The position numbers were made by a program, and so were the translations under genes. From Deltaproteobacteria bacterium (GTDB taxonomy: Bacteria; Desulfobacterota_C; Deferrisomatia; Deferrisomatales; JACRMM01), in the NCBI GenBank assembly GCA_016218905.1, contig JACRCS010000037.1, forward strand, positions 1 to 55,388: a stretch of DNA of 55,388 nt, given 5' to 3'. Below, in pieces: positions 41,028 through 49,382 of the stretch (position 1 is its first letter; every line of letters begins with the position of its first letter). The notes below the pieces were generated by a model, which saw only the letters and a program-made list of their open reading frames with translations, was not told where the DNA came from and did not search any database.

Positions 41028-42173
41028 CTAGACTCCGAGGATGTGGATGCAGCACGCCCCCGCTTCCAGGCCGGCGGCCGCGCCGCCGAGCATCTGGGCG
41101 AGGCCCACCTTGGCGCCCGGGGTCTGGCGCGCGCCCGCCTGGCCCCTGAGGTGGAGCGCGATCTCGCAGACGTTGCGCACGCCGGAGGCGCTGAGGGGGT
41201 GACCGAGGGACTGGAGCCCGCCGCTCGGGTTGACCGGGATCCGGCCGCCGAGCTCGGTCGCCCCGGAGCGCAGGAGCGCGACGGCCCCGCCCGCCTCGCA
41301 GAGGCCGAGGTCCTCGTAGTGGACGAGCTCTTCCGGGGCGAAGGCGTCGTGGCACTCGACCACGTCCAGGTCCTCCGGGCCGAGCCCCGCCAACTCGTAC
41401 GCCTGGCGGGCCGTCCGCCGGCCGACCTCGAAGGACGTGAAGTCCGGCTGGGCGAAGGCGTAGCTGCCGGAGAGGAGTGCCGAGGCGAGGACCTTCACCG
41501 GCCGGCTCGTGTACCTCCTGGCCACCTCCAGCGAGCACATGACCACCGCGGCGGCGCCGTCGGTCGCCGGGCAGCACTGGAGGAGCGTGATCGGGTCGGC
41601 GATCATCCGGGACCGGAGGACCTCCTCGACGGTCACCTCCTTCTGGTACTGGGCCATGGGGTTGAGGGCGCCCGCCCGATGCGCCTTCACCGAGACCCTG
41701 GCGAAGTCCTCCGGCGTCGCGCCCTCGGTCTCCATGAGACGGCGGGCGATGAGCGCGAAGGCCACCGGGACCGCCATCCCCAGGTGGGCCTCGATGTCGT
41801 CGGGCGCGGGCGGGATCATCTTCCCCACCACGGGGCTCGTGGTCATCGACTCGACCCCCACGGCGACGCCGAGGTCGCAGAAGCCCGTGGCGACGTCCTT
41901 CCAGAGGGCGCGGACCGCGGTGCTGCCCCCTGCGCAGGCGTTCTCGACGTTCATGATCTCGATGCCCGCGATCCCGACCCCGCTCAGGAGCGCCTCCCCG
42001 GTGATGATGTCAACATACAGGCGGGAGGCGTAGGCGGCCTGGACCGCCTTCGGGGACACGCCCGAGTCGCGCAGGGCCGCGAGGACCGCTTCGTGGCCGA
42101 GGTCGAGGAAGCTTCGCTCCGGGAACTTCCCGAACTTGCTCTGACCGACGCCGATAACCGCCACTTCTCGCAT
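41028..42173 (-). CDS. Thiolase, SCP-x / lipid-transfer branch (second)
   Basis: 381 residues. Nucleophile in NVENACAGGST, then ECHDAFAPEE and GHPLSASG. Start ATG at 42173 lies two bases after the stop of the DUF35 gene, the usual partner order (DUF35-thiolase). Such pairs perform retro-Claisen or thiolytic cleavage of CoA esters with branched or cyclic acyl groups. It is a paralogue of the thiolase at 19521. Confidence 0.93.
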   Translation of the reverse strand: MREVAVIGVGQSKFGKFPERSFLDLGHEAVLAALRDSGVSPKAVQAAYASRLYVDIITGEALLSGVGIAGIEIMNVENACAGGSTAVRALWKDVATGFCDLGVAVGVESMTTSPVVGKMIPPAPDDIEAHLGMAVPVAFALIARRLMETEGATPEDFARVSVKAHRAGALNPMAQYQKEVTVEEVLRSRMIADPITLLQCCPATDGAAAVVMCSLEVARRYTSRPVKVLASALLSGSYAFAQPDFTSFEVGRRTARQAYELAGLGPEDLDVVECHDAFAPEELVHYEDLGLCEAGGAVALLRSGATELGGRIPVNPSGGLQSLGHPLSASGVRNVCEIALHLRGQAGARQTPGAKVGLAQMLGGAAAGLEAGACCIHILGV

Positions 42174-42175
42174 GC

Positions 42176-42565
42176 TCACGCCCCTCTCAGCACGAAGCGG
42201 TAGGCGATCGTCTCCGCCTCGCCCTCGCGCCGCAGCACGAACGACCTCGCCTCCACGGGGGCCCCGACTCGGAGGGCGTCGGGCGGCGCGTCGACGGGGG
42301 CGAAGATCCGGACGCCCTCCGGCAGGGTCGCGTAGCCCACGGCGAACGGCGGTTTGAGACCTGCCGCCGGCATGTGAACGACCGAGAACGAGAAGAGCTC
42401 CCCGGAGGGCCCGAGCTCCACCTCGGCGAGGCCCTCGGCCCCGCACGCAAGACACGCGCGCGGGCGCGGATAGTGCACCTGCCCGCACGCGGGGCAACGC
42501 GCGCCGAGGAAGCGCACGGTGTCGCCGTCTTCGCGAAAGAGGCCCGCCTTGAAGGGAGCGCGCAT
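42176..42565 (-). CDS. DUF35 OB-fold / zinc-ribbon acyl-CoA-associated protein
   Basis: 129 residues. N-terminal rubredoxin-like zinc ribbon with CPACG and CLACG 16 residues apart, followed by an OB fold (GPSGELFSFSVVHM, PFAVGYATLPEGVRIFAPV). DUF35 proteins bind SCP-x thiolases and maintain their acyl-CoA channel. Directly coupled to the thiolase gene. Confidence 0.93.
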   Translation of the reverse strand: MRAPFKAGLFREDGDTVRFLGARCPACGQVHYPRPRACLACGAEGLAEVELGPSGELFSFSVVHMPAAGLKPPFAVGYATLPEGVRIFAPVDAPPDALRVGAPVEARSFVLRREGEAETIAYRFVLRGA

Positions 42566-42580
42566 GACCGGCCGCCTTTC

Positions 42581-43324
42581 TCAGAAGCCCTCGTGGCCGC
42601 CGCTGACGTGGAGCACCTGGCGGGTCACGTACCTCGCCGCCTCGGAGGCGAAGAAGAGGACGGCCGCCGCCACGTCGTCCGGTTCGCCGATGGTCTGCAT
42701 CGGGATCGTCCGCTCGAGCCTCTCGCGGGCGGGTGGGGGCAGCGCGTCCGTGAGCGCGGTGCGGATGAGCCCGGGCGCGATGCAGTTCACCGTCACGCCC
42801 TTGTTCGCGAGCTCGAGCCCGAGGGAGCGCGTCATGCCCACGAGGCCCGCCTTCGCGGAGGCGTAGTTCGTCTGCCCGGAGTTCCCGCGGTAGGACATGG
42901 ACGAGATGTTGATGATGCGGCCGTAGCGGCGGGCGACCATGGAGGGGACGGTTGCCCGCGAGCAGTTGAAGCTCCCCTTCAGGATCAGGTCGACGACGAA
43001 GTCCCAGTCCTCGTCCGAGATGTTCTGGAGCCGGTTGTCCCGGATCTGCCCCGCGTTGTTGATGAGGATGTCGACGCTCCCCCACTCCTGTAGGGTCTCC
43101 TCCACCATCCGCGCCACCTGGGCGGAGTCCGTCACGTCGGCCTCGCTCGCGCGGGCCGTGAGGCCCCGGTCGGCGATCGCCCGGGCGGCGACCCCGGCGT
43201 TCGGGCCGTCCTTGTCGTTGACGACCACCCGGGCTCCGGCCTCCGCAAGCCGCAGCGCCAGCACGCGACCGATCGCTCCGCCCGCGCCCGTGACGAGCGC
43301 CACTCTGCCGTCGAGCCTCTGCAT
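42581..43324 (-). CDS. FabG-like short-chain dehydrogenase
   Basis: 247 residues. TGAGGAIG cofactor loop, VVVNDKDG (acidic, NAD-preferring), INNAG, active site NISSMSYRGNSGQTNYASAK, C-terminal VSGGHEGF. Likely a 3-hydroxyacyl-CoA dehydrogenase feeding the adjacent thiolase. It is 13 bases after the ligase and 15 before DUF35. Confidence 0.93.
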   Translation of the reverse strand: MQRLDGRVALVTGAGGAIGRVLALRLAEAGARVVVNDKDGPNAGVAARAIADRGLTARASEADVTDSAQVARMVEETLQEWGSVDILINNAGQIRDNRLQNISDEDWDFVVDLILKGSFNCSRATVPSMVARRYGRIINISSMSYRGNSGQTNYASAKAGLVGMTRSLGLELANKGVTVNCIAPGLIRTALTDALPPPARERLERTIPMQTIGEPDDVAAAVLFFASEAARYVTRQVLHVSGGHEGF

Positions 43325-43337
43325 GCCCGCCTCCTGC

Positions 43338-44861
43338 TCAGATGGACCGGTTGCGGCCTTCCCAGTACGGCCGCCGCAGCCGGGTCTTCACGATCTTGCC
43401 GGCCGCGTTCTTCGGGAGCTCGTCGTGGAAGTCGATCCGCCGGGGCCGTTTGAAGCGGGCGAGCCTCTCGACGCAGAAGGCCTCCACCTCCTCGGCCGTC
43501 AGCGCCGCGCCGGGCCGGAGCGAGATCGCCGCGCACACCGCCTCCCCGTACTTGGGGTCGGGGATGCCGAAGACCGCCACCTCGCGCACCGCGGGGTGGA
43601 GCGAGAGCACCGCCTCGACCTCCTTCGGGTAGATGTTCTCCGCGCCGCTGATGATCAGGTCGCTCTTGCGGTCGACGACGGTGAAGAAGCCCTCGGGCTC
43701 CACCCGTGCGAGGTCGCCCGTGTGGATCCAGCCGTCCCGCATCGTCTCCCGGGTGGCCCGCTCGTTGCGCCAGTACCCGATCATCCCGGACGTGGCCGCC
43801 CGCACGATCACCTCTCCCACCCCGCCCACCGGAACGTCCCTGCCACGGTCGTCTACGATCCGGCTCTCGCAGTTGTAGACCTCGCGCCCGGTCGTCTCGC
43901 ACCAGCGTTCGTGGTCCTCGGGTCGGAGCACGCCGATGGGACCGGCCTCGGTGGAGCCGTAGAACTGGTAGAGCCGCGCCGAGAACATCCGCTTCGCCTG
44001 GGCGTACCCTTCCGGGGTGATGGGCATGCCGCCGTAGAAGATCTTCTTCAGGCTCGAGAGGTCGTAGCGCCGGTCCGCGGCGCGGTCGGCGAGGATGGTG
44101 AACATGGTCGGCACCCAGACCGCCAGCGTGATCCGGTACCGCTCGATGGAGGCCAGCACCGTCTCCGAGTCGAAGCTGCCGCGGTGGACCACGCCGGTGG
44201 CGCCGACGAGGAGAGCCTGGTTGAGCGCGCCGTTGAGTCCCGCGTTGTGGAACATGGGCATGGCGACGTGGATGACGTCGTCGCGGTCGATGTCGCCTTC
44301 CACCGTCTGCGCGTCGTAGAGGCGCAGGTACATGGTGTGGGAGTAGAGGACCCCCTTGGGAAACCCCGTGGTCCCGCTGGTGTACATGATGGCCGCGGCG
44401 CTCGCCGGCTCGACGCTCACTTCGGGCTGGGTGGCCGGGTAGGAGCCCGCGAAGGCACCCGTGCCTTCGGCCGCGAGTCCCACGACCGCGGGCTCGGTCG
44501 CGAGGGTGCGCAGCGCCTCCCGCACCGGGGCGTCGAACTCCGGTTCCGCGAAGAGCACCTTCGGCTCGGCGTCGGAGAGGACGTAGCCGATCTCGGCGGG
44601 GGCGAAGCGAAAGCTGATGGGCACGAGGATGGCGCCGCACTTCGCGACGGCCTGGCTCACGACCACGTAGTCGAGCCGGTTCTGCGCGAGCAGCGCGACC
44701 CGGTCGCCCGGCTGGACCCCGAGCCCCAGGAGCGCGTGGGCGAGCTGATTGGAGTTGCGGTCGATCTCGGCGAACGTGAGGGCCTCGTCGCCCATCACCA
44801 TCGCCTGCTTGTGGGGCTGGCGCCTTGCCGAGAGACGAGACAGGTCGCCCAGGACTCGCAT
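43338..44861 (-). CDS. AMP-forming acyl-CoA synthetase (FadD/LcfB-like)
   Basis: 507 residues with all canonical motifs: MYTSGTTGFPKGVLYSH, QFYGSTEAG, HTGDLARVEPEGFFTVVDRKSDLIISGAENIYPKEVE and LPKNAAGKIVKTRLRRPYW. ATG at 44861 has AAGGAG upstream and starts two bases after the TetR stop. First enzymatic step of module D, activating the acid from the ABC importer or from peptide/amide breakdown. Confidence 0.95.
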   Translation of the reverse strand: MRVLGDLSRLSARRQPHKQAMVMGDEALTFAEIDRNSNQLAHALLGLGVQPGDRVALLAQNRLDYVVVSQAVAKCGAILVPISFRFAPAEIGYVLSDAEPKVLFAEPEFDAPVREALRTLATEPAVVGLAAEGTGAFAGSYPATQPEVSVEPASAAAIMYTSGTTGFPKGVLYSHTMYLRLYDAQTVEGDIDRDDVIHVAMPMFHNAGLNGALNQALLVGATGVVHRGSFDSETVLASIERYRITLAVWVPTMFTILADRAADRRYDLSSLKKIFYGGMPITPEGYAQAKRMFSARLYQFYGSTEAGPIGVLRPEDHERWCETTGREVYNCESRIVDDRGRDVPVGGVGEVIVRAATSGMIGYWRNERATRETMRDGWIHTGDLARVEPEGFFTVVDRKSDLIISGAENIYPKEVEAVLSLHPAVREVAVFGIPDPKYGEAVCAAISLRPGAALTAEEVEAFCVERLARFKRPRRIDFHDELPKNAAGKIVKTRLRRPYWEGRNRSI

Positions 44862-44863
44862 CC

Positions 44864-45493
44864 TCACTCTCCTTCCGGCGCGGCGCGGGTGGCGTGGCAG
44901 AGTCCTCCGACGATGAACTGGATGGTCTGGTCGATGGCCTGGCCGTGGGTGAGCCGTCGATTCGGGCGCAGCCAGGCGTGCACGCCGTTGATCACCGAGA
45001 GCAGGTTGAAAGCGCTCGCCGTCGCGTCGGCCACGCAGGCGATCCCGAGGGACGAGAGCTCGGCGATGTAGGAGCGGTAGATGTTCAGGATCGAGATCTG
45101 CTTCTCGCGGACGAGGGCGAAGTCGAGCCGGTTCAGGAAGTGCGCGTCCTCGTAGATGATCTTCGTCTCCATCGAGTTCTCGCACGTGAAGACGATGTGC
45201 GCCCGGACGAGGTTCCTGAGCCGGTCGAGGGGCTCGCCGCCCCGGGAGAGCTCCGCCATCAGCACCGCGATGGCCCGGTCGAGGGCGTCGACGACGATGG
45301 CGCGCAGGAGGTCCTGCTTGCTTTCAAAGTGGTAGTATAGAGCGGCCGCGCTCATCCCCGCGCGCGCCCCGATCTCGCGCAGCGAAGCGGCGTTGTACCC
45401 GGACTCCGAGAAGACCTTCTTCGCCAGCTCGAGCAGCTCGGGCCGCTTGCCAGCCGCCCGAGGAGGCCTCGAGGTCCGTTCCGATCTCTTCAT
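44864..45493 (-). CDS. TetR/AcrR-family regulator heading module D
   Basis: 209 residues. DNA-binding domain SGYNAASLREIGARAGMSAAALYYHFESKQDLL. The C-terminal domain (LVRAHIVFTCENSMETKIIYEDAHFLN) resembles TetR proteins controlling acyl-CoA catabolism. ATG at 45493. It is the first gene of its operon, 30 bp downstream of an AAACAGACGTTT inverted repeat, so it probably represses itself and the following 12 genes until its ligand, perhaps a CoA ester, appears. Confidence 0.94.
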   Translation of the reverse strand: MKRSERTSRPPRAAGKRPELLELAKKVFSESGYNAASLREIGARAGMSAAALYYHFESKQDLLRAIVVDALDRAIAVLMAELSRGGEPLDRLRNLVRAHIVFTCENSMETKIIYEDAHFLNRLDFALVREKQISILNIYRSYIAELSSLGIACVADATASAFNLLSVINGVHAWLRPNRRLTHGQAIDQTIQFIVGGLCHATRAAPEGE

Positions 45494-45521
45494 CGCGCCG
45501 CTCCCGTCCCTTGGCCGAACC

Positions 45522-45550
45522 AGCTAAACAGACGTTTGGAAACCGGTCAA
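45522..45550 (-). promoter_or_regulatory. Promoter P3 with an inverted-repeat operator in the spacer
   Basis: Minus strand: -35 TTGACC (45545-45550), 17-bp spacer, weak -10 TTAGCT (45522-45527). The spacer contains AAACGTCTGTTT (45526-45537), arms AAAC/GTTT with a 4-base centre, a plausible TetR site. The -10 is poor, so the exact start site is uncertain. Confidence 0.5.
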
Positions 45551-45754
45551 GGGCCAAAAGCGACGAGGCAACAAAACATCGGGCAAAACGGATATTTGTG
45601 AGTCAACGTGAGTCGATGTTCTGTTGGAGGACGAGATTAACGAGCGTTCAGATTGGGAGCCTTCCGAGTGACTCCGCAGCGTCTGCGACCAGGAGTCAGC
45701 CGACGATCATGCAGCCGCCGGGACGGGCGAGGGGACGCTGGCGTGAGGCGGTTC
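45551..45754. other. Non-coding gap, locally AT-richer
   Basis: No gene seen. At 45598-45604 and 45608-45614 the heptamer GTGAGTC occurs twice with a 10-bp period, as binding sites on one helix face would. It lies between the module D promoter and the 3' end of the broken oxidoreductase gene. Confidence 0.4.
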
Positions 45755-47217
45755 CTACCTCTTCGCCGCGAGCACCCTGTCAGGGCTGAGCGGCAGGGTA
45801 CGGACGCGGATGCCGGTCGCCGCGAACACAGCGTTGGCCACCGCAGGCGCGATCGGAGGGACACCCACTTCGCCGACGCCGCCGGGCGGATCGCTGCTGG
45901 CGACGATGTGTACATGGGGCGGTAGTAGCCTCCCCGCATGTCGTCTTGCCGGGTCCAGATTACCTTCAAGGGCTTCTTTACGGCCTTGGCCACCTGCACC
46001 GCCTCGACGACGAAGTCCGATGCGGGGTTGGCGCGGCGGCCGAAGCCCCCTCCCAGGAACGTGGTCTCCAGGCTCACCTGCTCGGGTTTAAGGCCCGCCG
46101 CTCGGGCGGCCGCGTCGCGGTCCATGGTCTGGGACTGGCTGCCGGTGCGAATCACGCAGCGGTCGGCCCCGAGGTCCACGAAGCAGTTGAGCGGCTCCAT
46201 CGGGGCGTGGGCCAGATAGGGGACCTCGAAATCGGCGTCGAAGCGCCTGGCCGCCCCGGCCAAAGCTGCCGCAGCATCTCCCTCCGTCCGGGCGACCCGC
46301 CCAGGGGTCTGCGCGACCCGGGCGTACTCTGCCCGGATGGCCGGGGTCGAGACGGCGGCCCCTTCCCCCTCGTCCCACTCCACCGTGAGGGCGGCGCGCC
46401 CCTTGAGCGCAGGCCAGAAGCCGTCGGCGACGACCGCGACGCCCGCGTCCACCGCCACGACCTGCCGGACGCCCGAGACGGCCAGCGCCCCGGCGGGATC
46501 GAACGCCTTGACCTTCGCGCCGAACACGGGAGGACGCGCGAGCACGCACGTCAGCATGCCGGGGGCGCTGACGTCGATGCCGAAGGTCGCGGTGCCGTTG
46601 ACCTTGGCCGGGCTGTCGAGGCGGTGCAGCGGCTTCCCCAGGAGGGTGCTGCGTCCGCCTTTCAGCTTCGGCTCCTTCGGTACCGGCAGCGCGGCTGCCT
46701 TGGCCGCCAGCGCGCCGAACCCGAGCCTCCTGCCCCCGGGCCCGAGGACCTTGCCGTTCTGCGCCCGGCAGGCCGACGGGGCGACCTTCCACTCCCGGGC
46801 CGCGGCAGCGATCAGCATCTCCCGGGCCGCCGCCCCGGCAAGGGAGAGGCGCTCCCATTCGGAGCGCACGCTGGTGCTCCCCCCGGTGAGGATGAACCCA
46901 CCGAACTGGGCGTGGTTGTATTCGGGAGCGACCGGCGAGGCCTCGACTGTGACCTTCTTCCAGTCGCAACAGAGCTCCTCGGCGACCAGCATCGGGAGCG
47001 CGGTGTAGACGCCCTGCCCCATTTCGGACTTGTTGACGATGATGGTCACGCGCCCGTCGGGCGCGACCCGCAGGAAGGCGTTCGGGGTCCATTCACCCCC
47101 CGTCGCGGCCAGGGCGTCGCGCCTTCCCGGCAGGTGCCAAGCCAGAAGCAATCCCCCGCAGGCCAGGGCGCCGGCGGCGAGGAACTGACGGCGAGTCATG
47201 TCCTTCTTCGCGCTCAT
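45755..47217 (-). pseudogene. iorB: Isoquinoline/aldehyde oxidoreductase large subunit (IorB-like), middle deleted
   Basis: ATG at 47217 starts a Tat signal (TRRQFLAAGALACGG) and about 435 normal residues of a molybdenum-hydroxylase large subunit: [81 protein letters not shown]. The next bases, in another frame, encode the family C terminus [20 protein letters not shown] and [17 protein letters not shown], ending at 45755. About 250 residues, including the catalytic Mo domain, are missing. As printed the frame runs on as nonsense to 45637. The gene overlaps iorA by ATGA. Confidence 0.88.
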
Positions 47218-47666
47218 GGCCTGGCCCCTTTCCCCGCGGCGGCGTGGATCGCCCGGCGGATGCGGCCGTACGTGCCGCAGCGGCAGAGGTGGTCGCTCAT
47301 GGCGGCGTCGATGTCGGCGTCGCTCGGCCGCGCCTTCCTCTTCAAGAGGGCCACAGCGCCCAGGATCTGCCCCGGCTGGCAGTAGCCGCACTGGGAGACC
47401 TCTTCCGCCAGCCACGCCTTCTTCACCGGGTGGTCTTCCGGGATCCCTTCGATGGTCACGACCCGCTTGCCTTGAACGTCCGTGACCGGCGTGACGCAGG
47501 CACGTTCCGGCGAGCCCTCGACGAGGACCGTGCAGGCCCCGCAGATCCCCTCGCCGCAGCCGAACTTGGTGCCGGTCAGCCCGAACTGCTCGCGAAGGAC
47601 CCACAGCAGCGGAGTTTCCGGGTCCACCTCCACGTTCTTCTTCTTGCCGTTGACCACGACGATCAT
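47214..47666 (-). CDS. iorA: [2Fe-2S] small subunit of molybdenum hydroxylase (IorA-like)
   Basis: 150 residues. Plant-type cluster [15 protein letters not shown] with C further on, and a second [2Fe-2S] cluster CGYCQPGQ ... CRCGTYGRI. It transfers electrons from the Mo site of its partner subunit to a periplasmic acceptor. ATG at 47666 follows AAAGGAGG. Intact, but its only visible partner, at 45755-47217, has lost its catalytic domain. Confidence 0.93.
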   Translation of the reverse strand: MIVVVNGKKKNVEVDPETPLLWVLREQFGLTGTKFGCGEGICGACTVLVEGSPERACVTPVTDVQGKRVVTIEGIPEDHPVKKAWLAEEVSQCGYCQPGQILGAVALLKRKARPSDADIDAAMSDHLCRCGTYGRIRRAIHAAAGKGARP

Positions 47667-47735
47667 CCCTGCCTCCTTTCCGTGTCCGGCTCCTGGAAGG
47701 CTACCTCACCTCCGGCGCGACGGAAGAGCCGGTGC

Positions 47736-48404
47736 CTGTTGGTCGTCGAGGCGAGCAGAGAAAGACCTTGCCTCGGGCTGGTGTTGAAGCTCGACCGCCG
47801 TGCCATCGCGGACCTGATGGTGGACAGCAATCTTCCTCCGCCGCGAGGCGCGCGGACCGGCCGCGCCATGGGTCTCGGCGAGGTGACCTTGCCGCTGCTC
47901 GATGTCTTCCGACGCCTGGTCGAACTGCTCGACGAACAGAAGGACGTTCCCATCCTGGCGCCTCTCCTGCAGCGGGAGATCCTTTACCGGCTGCTCGTCG
48001 GGGACGAGGGCGGTCGCCTCCGCCAGATGGGGTCGATCGGGAGCCAGAACCAGCAGGTCGCGCGCGCCATCGAGTGGCTGAAGGCGAACTACTCGCGGTC
48101 CCTGCGCGTGGACGATCTGGCGGCTCACGTCCAGATGAGCACGTCGAGCTTTCACCACCACTTCCGGGAGCTGACGGCGATGAGTCCGCTCCAGTACCAG
48201 AAGTGGCTGAGGCTCTCCGAAGCGCGACGGCTGATGCTGACCGAGCGGCAGGACGCGGCGACCGCCGCTTTTCAGGTGGGCTACGAGAGCCCTTCCCAGT
48301 TTAGCCGCGAGTACAGCCGACAGTTCGGCGCACCGCCCTTGCGGGATATCACGAGGCTACGACAATCGACAGACTATGGAGGCGCAATGCCGGGCAGTGC
48401 CTGA
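47736..48404 (+). pseudogene. AraC-family regulator, 5'-truncated
   Basis: Homology begins abruptly at LVVEASRERPCLGLVLKL and includes the latter half of the AraC_N (PF06719-type) domain (LPLLDVFRRLVELLDEQKDV, PLLQREILYRLLVG), then a full double helix-turn-helix: SLRVDDLAAHVQMSTSSFHHHF and GYESPSQFSREYSRQFG. The first 95 or so residues of a 300-residue protein are missing, including the start. A shorter product might come from an internal GTG or ATG but would lack most of the ligand domain. Divergent from iorAB, the usual arrangement for a regulator of that pair. Confidence 0.8.
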
Positions 48405-48612
48405 GAAGGGAACGCTCCGAAAGGACCGCGTGCGCGTGCCTGGCGCGGGACACGAAGTCGCCTCCTTGAAAGGCCGCATAGTGCTGACTGTCGTACGCGC
48501 CGCTGCGAAGGTAGCGCTCGACGGCTTCTCGGCAGGACTCGCTCACAAGATCCGCGGGTTCTAGACCTCCTGAACGCTCCGCCGAGCGGAGAGGCCTCTC
48601 CCTCGAACCCAC
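48349..48612 (-). CDS. Hypothetical small ORF downstream of the ParE-like gene
   Basis: 87 codons with ESCREAVERYLRSGAYDSQH and AFQGGDFVSRARHAHAVLSE, which have natural composition but no family I recognise. It ends inside the 3' part of the convergent AraC gene and has no clear ribosome site. It may be a remnant or a chance frame. Confidence 0.25.
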   Translation of the reverse strand: MGSRERPLRSAERSGGLEPADLVSESCREAVERYLRSGAYDSQHYAAFQGGDFVSRARHAHAVLSERSLLRHCPALRLHSLSIVVAS

Positions 48613-48935
48613 TATTCCTCGACCGGTTCTTGAAGCGCTGCGGGGATATCGCGCGCGGCGTGGAGGACCCGGAGCACGTCCACGTGGTCGGCTCGCTCCA
48701 CGTAGAAGACGAGGTAGTTCTCGAAGTCGGGGACGGCCCAGACCCGCAGGTTCTCCATGATGGTCAGGTGGGCATACCTCGGAGACCCGAGGGGCGGGCG
48801 CTCGCTGATCCGGCCGAAGGCGGCCTGTACGGCGTCGAGGAAGCGTAGGGCCGCCTCGAGATTGTCCATCGCGATATAGGCGGCGTGGTCGTCGATCTCA
48901 CGATCCGCCCGCGGGCGGACGCGGACGGGTTTCAC
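48612..48935 (-). CDS. parE: ParE/RelE-superfamily toxin
   Basis: 107 residues: VRVRPRADREIDDHAAYIAMDN, RFLDAVQAAFGRISERPPLGSPR and RVWAVPDFENYLVFYVERADHVDVLRVLHAARDIP, the complete ParE layout including the C-terminal R..HA.RD. GTG at 48935 overlaps the antitoxin stop (GTGA). ParE toxins poison DNA gyrase; RelE relatives cleave mRNA. Confidence 0.88.
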   Translation of the reverse strand: MKPVRVRPRADREIDDHAAYIAMDNLEAALRFLDAVQAAFGRISERPPLGSPRYAHLTIMENLRVWAVPDFENYLVFYVERADHVDVLRVLHAARDIPAALQEPVEE

Positions 48936-49129
48936 TTGCCTGAGTGCTTCTTGAGAAGCGCGTCCCGCTTCTCTCGCCAGTAGCCCTCATCGGCCGGAAT
49001 GGGCGATCCGGACTCGAGTCCCTCCAGCATCAGGGCCGCCAGGCGCTGCTCCGCTTGGCCAATCTGGTCCTTCCGGATCAGGTCGCGCACCTTGCGCTCT
49101 TGATTCAGGCCAACCGAACGGAGTTTCAC
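48932..49129 (-). CDS. parD: ParD-like antitoxin, short at the N terminus
   Basis: 65 residues from a GTG at 49129. VRDLIRKDQIGQAEQRLAAL followed by MLEGLESGSPIPADEGYWRE matches the C-terminal, toxin-wrapping half of ParD antitoxins. The N-terminal ribbon-helix-helix strand (usually MNVSLP...FVDEQV) is not visible upstream in this frame, so about 20-25 residues are missing or scrambled. Without it, operator binding should fail while toxin neutralisation could persist. Confidence 0.65.
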   Translation of the reverse strand: MKLRSVGLNQERKVRDLIRKDQIGQAEQRLAALMLEGLESGSPIPADEGYWREKRDALLKKHSGK

Positions 49130-49211
49130 CAGGCAAGAACGCGACTCCCGCGAGGATCTTGCTCTTGTTCGTCCGGCCTGCGTGCGGCGCCACAGCGCAA
49201 TCAAATACCGC

Positions 49212-49243
49212 TTGACACTGAGATATGCCGCGGAATATATTCC
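49212..49243 (+). promoter_or_regulatory. Promoter of module E with palindrome over the -10
   Basis: TTGACA (49212-49217), 18-bp spacer, TATATT (49236-49241). The perfect 12-bp palindrome GGAATATATTCC (49232-49243) covers the -10 and suits autorepression by the GntR protein encoded 140 bp downstream. The surrounding DNA is the most AT-rich of the window. Confidence 0.7.
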
Positions 49244-49382
49244 TGAGCATACACGACCTGGAAGGTGCAGCACCGATGAAGGCAGCCCGTCGACACGGCG
49301 ACCGCAGTTCCGGACCGAGGGCGGCCCGCTTCCGAACCGGCGCTCTTCGGGTCAAGGAAACCATTTCGCTAGGCGGGTGCCG

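Noticed and set aside
48376..48564. 62-codon plus-strand ORF after the AraC gene
   Set aside because: No ribosome site, no family resemblance, overlaps an equally weak minus-strand frame.
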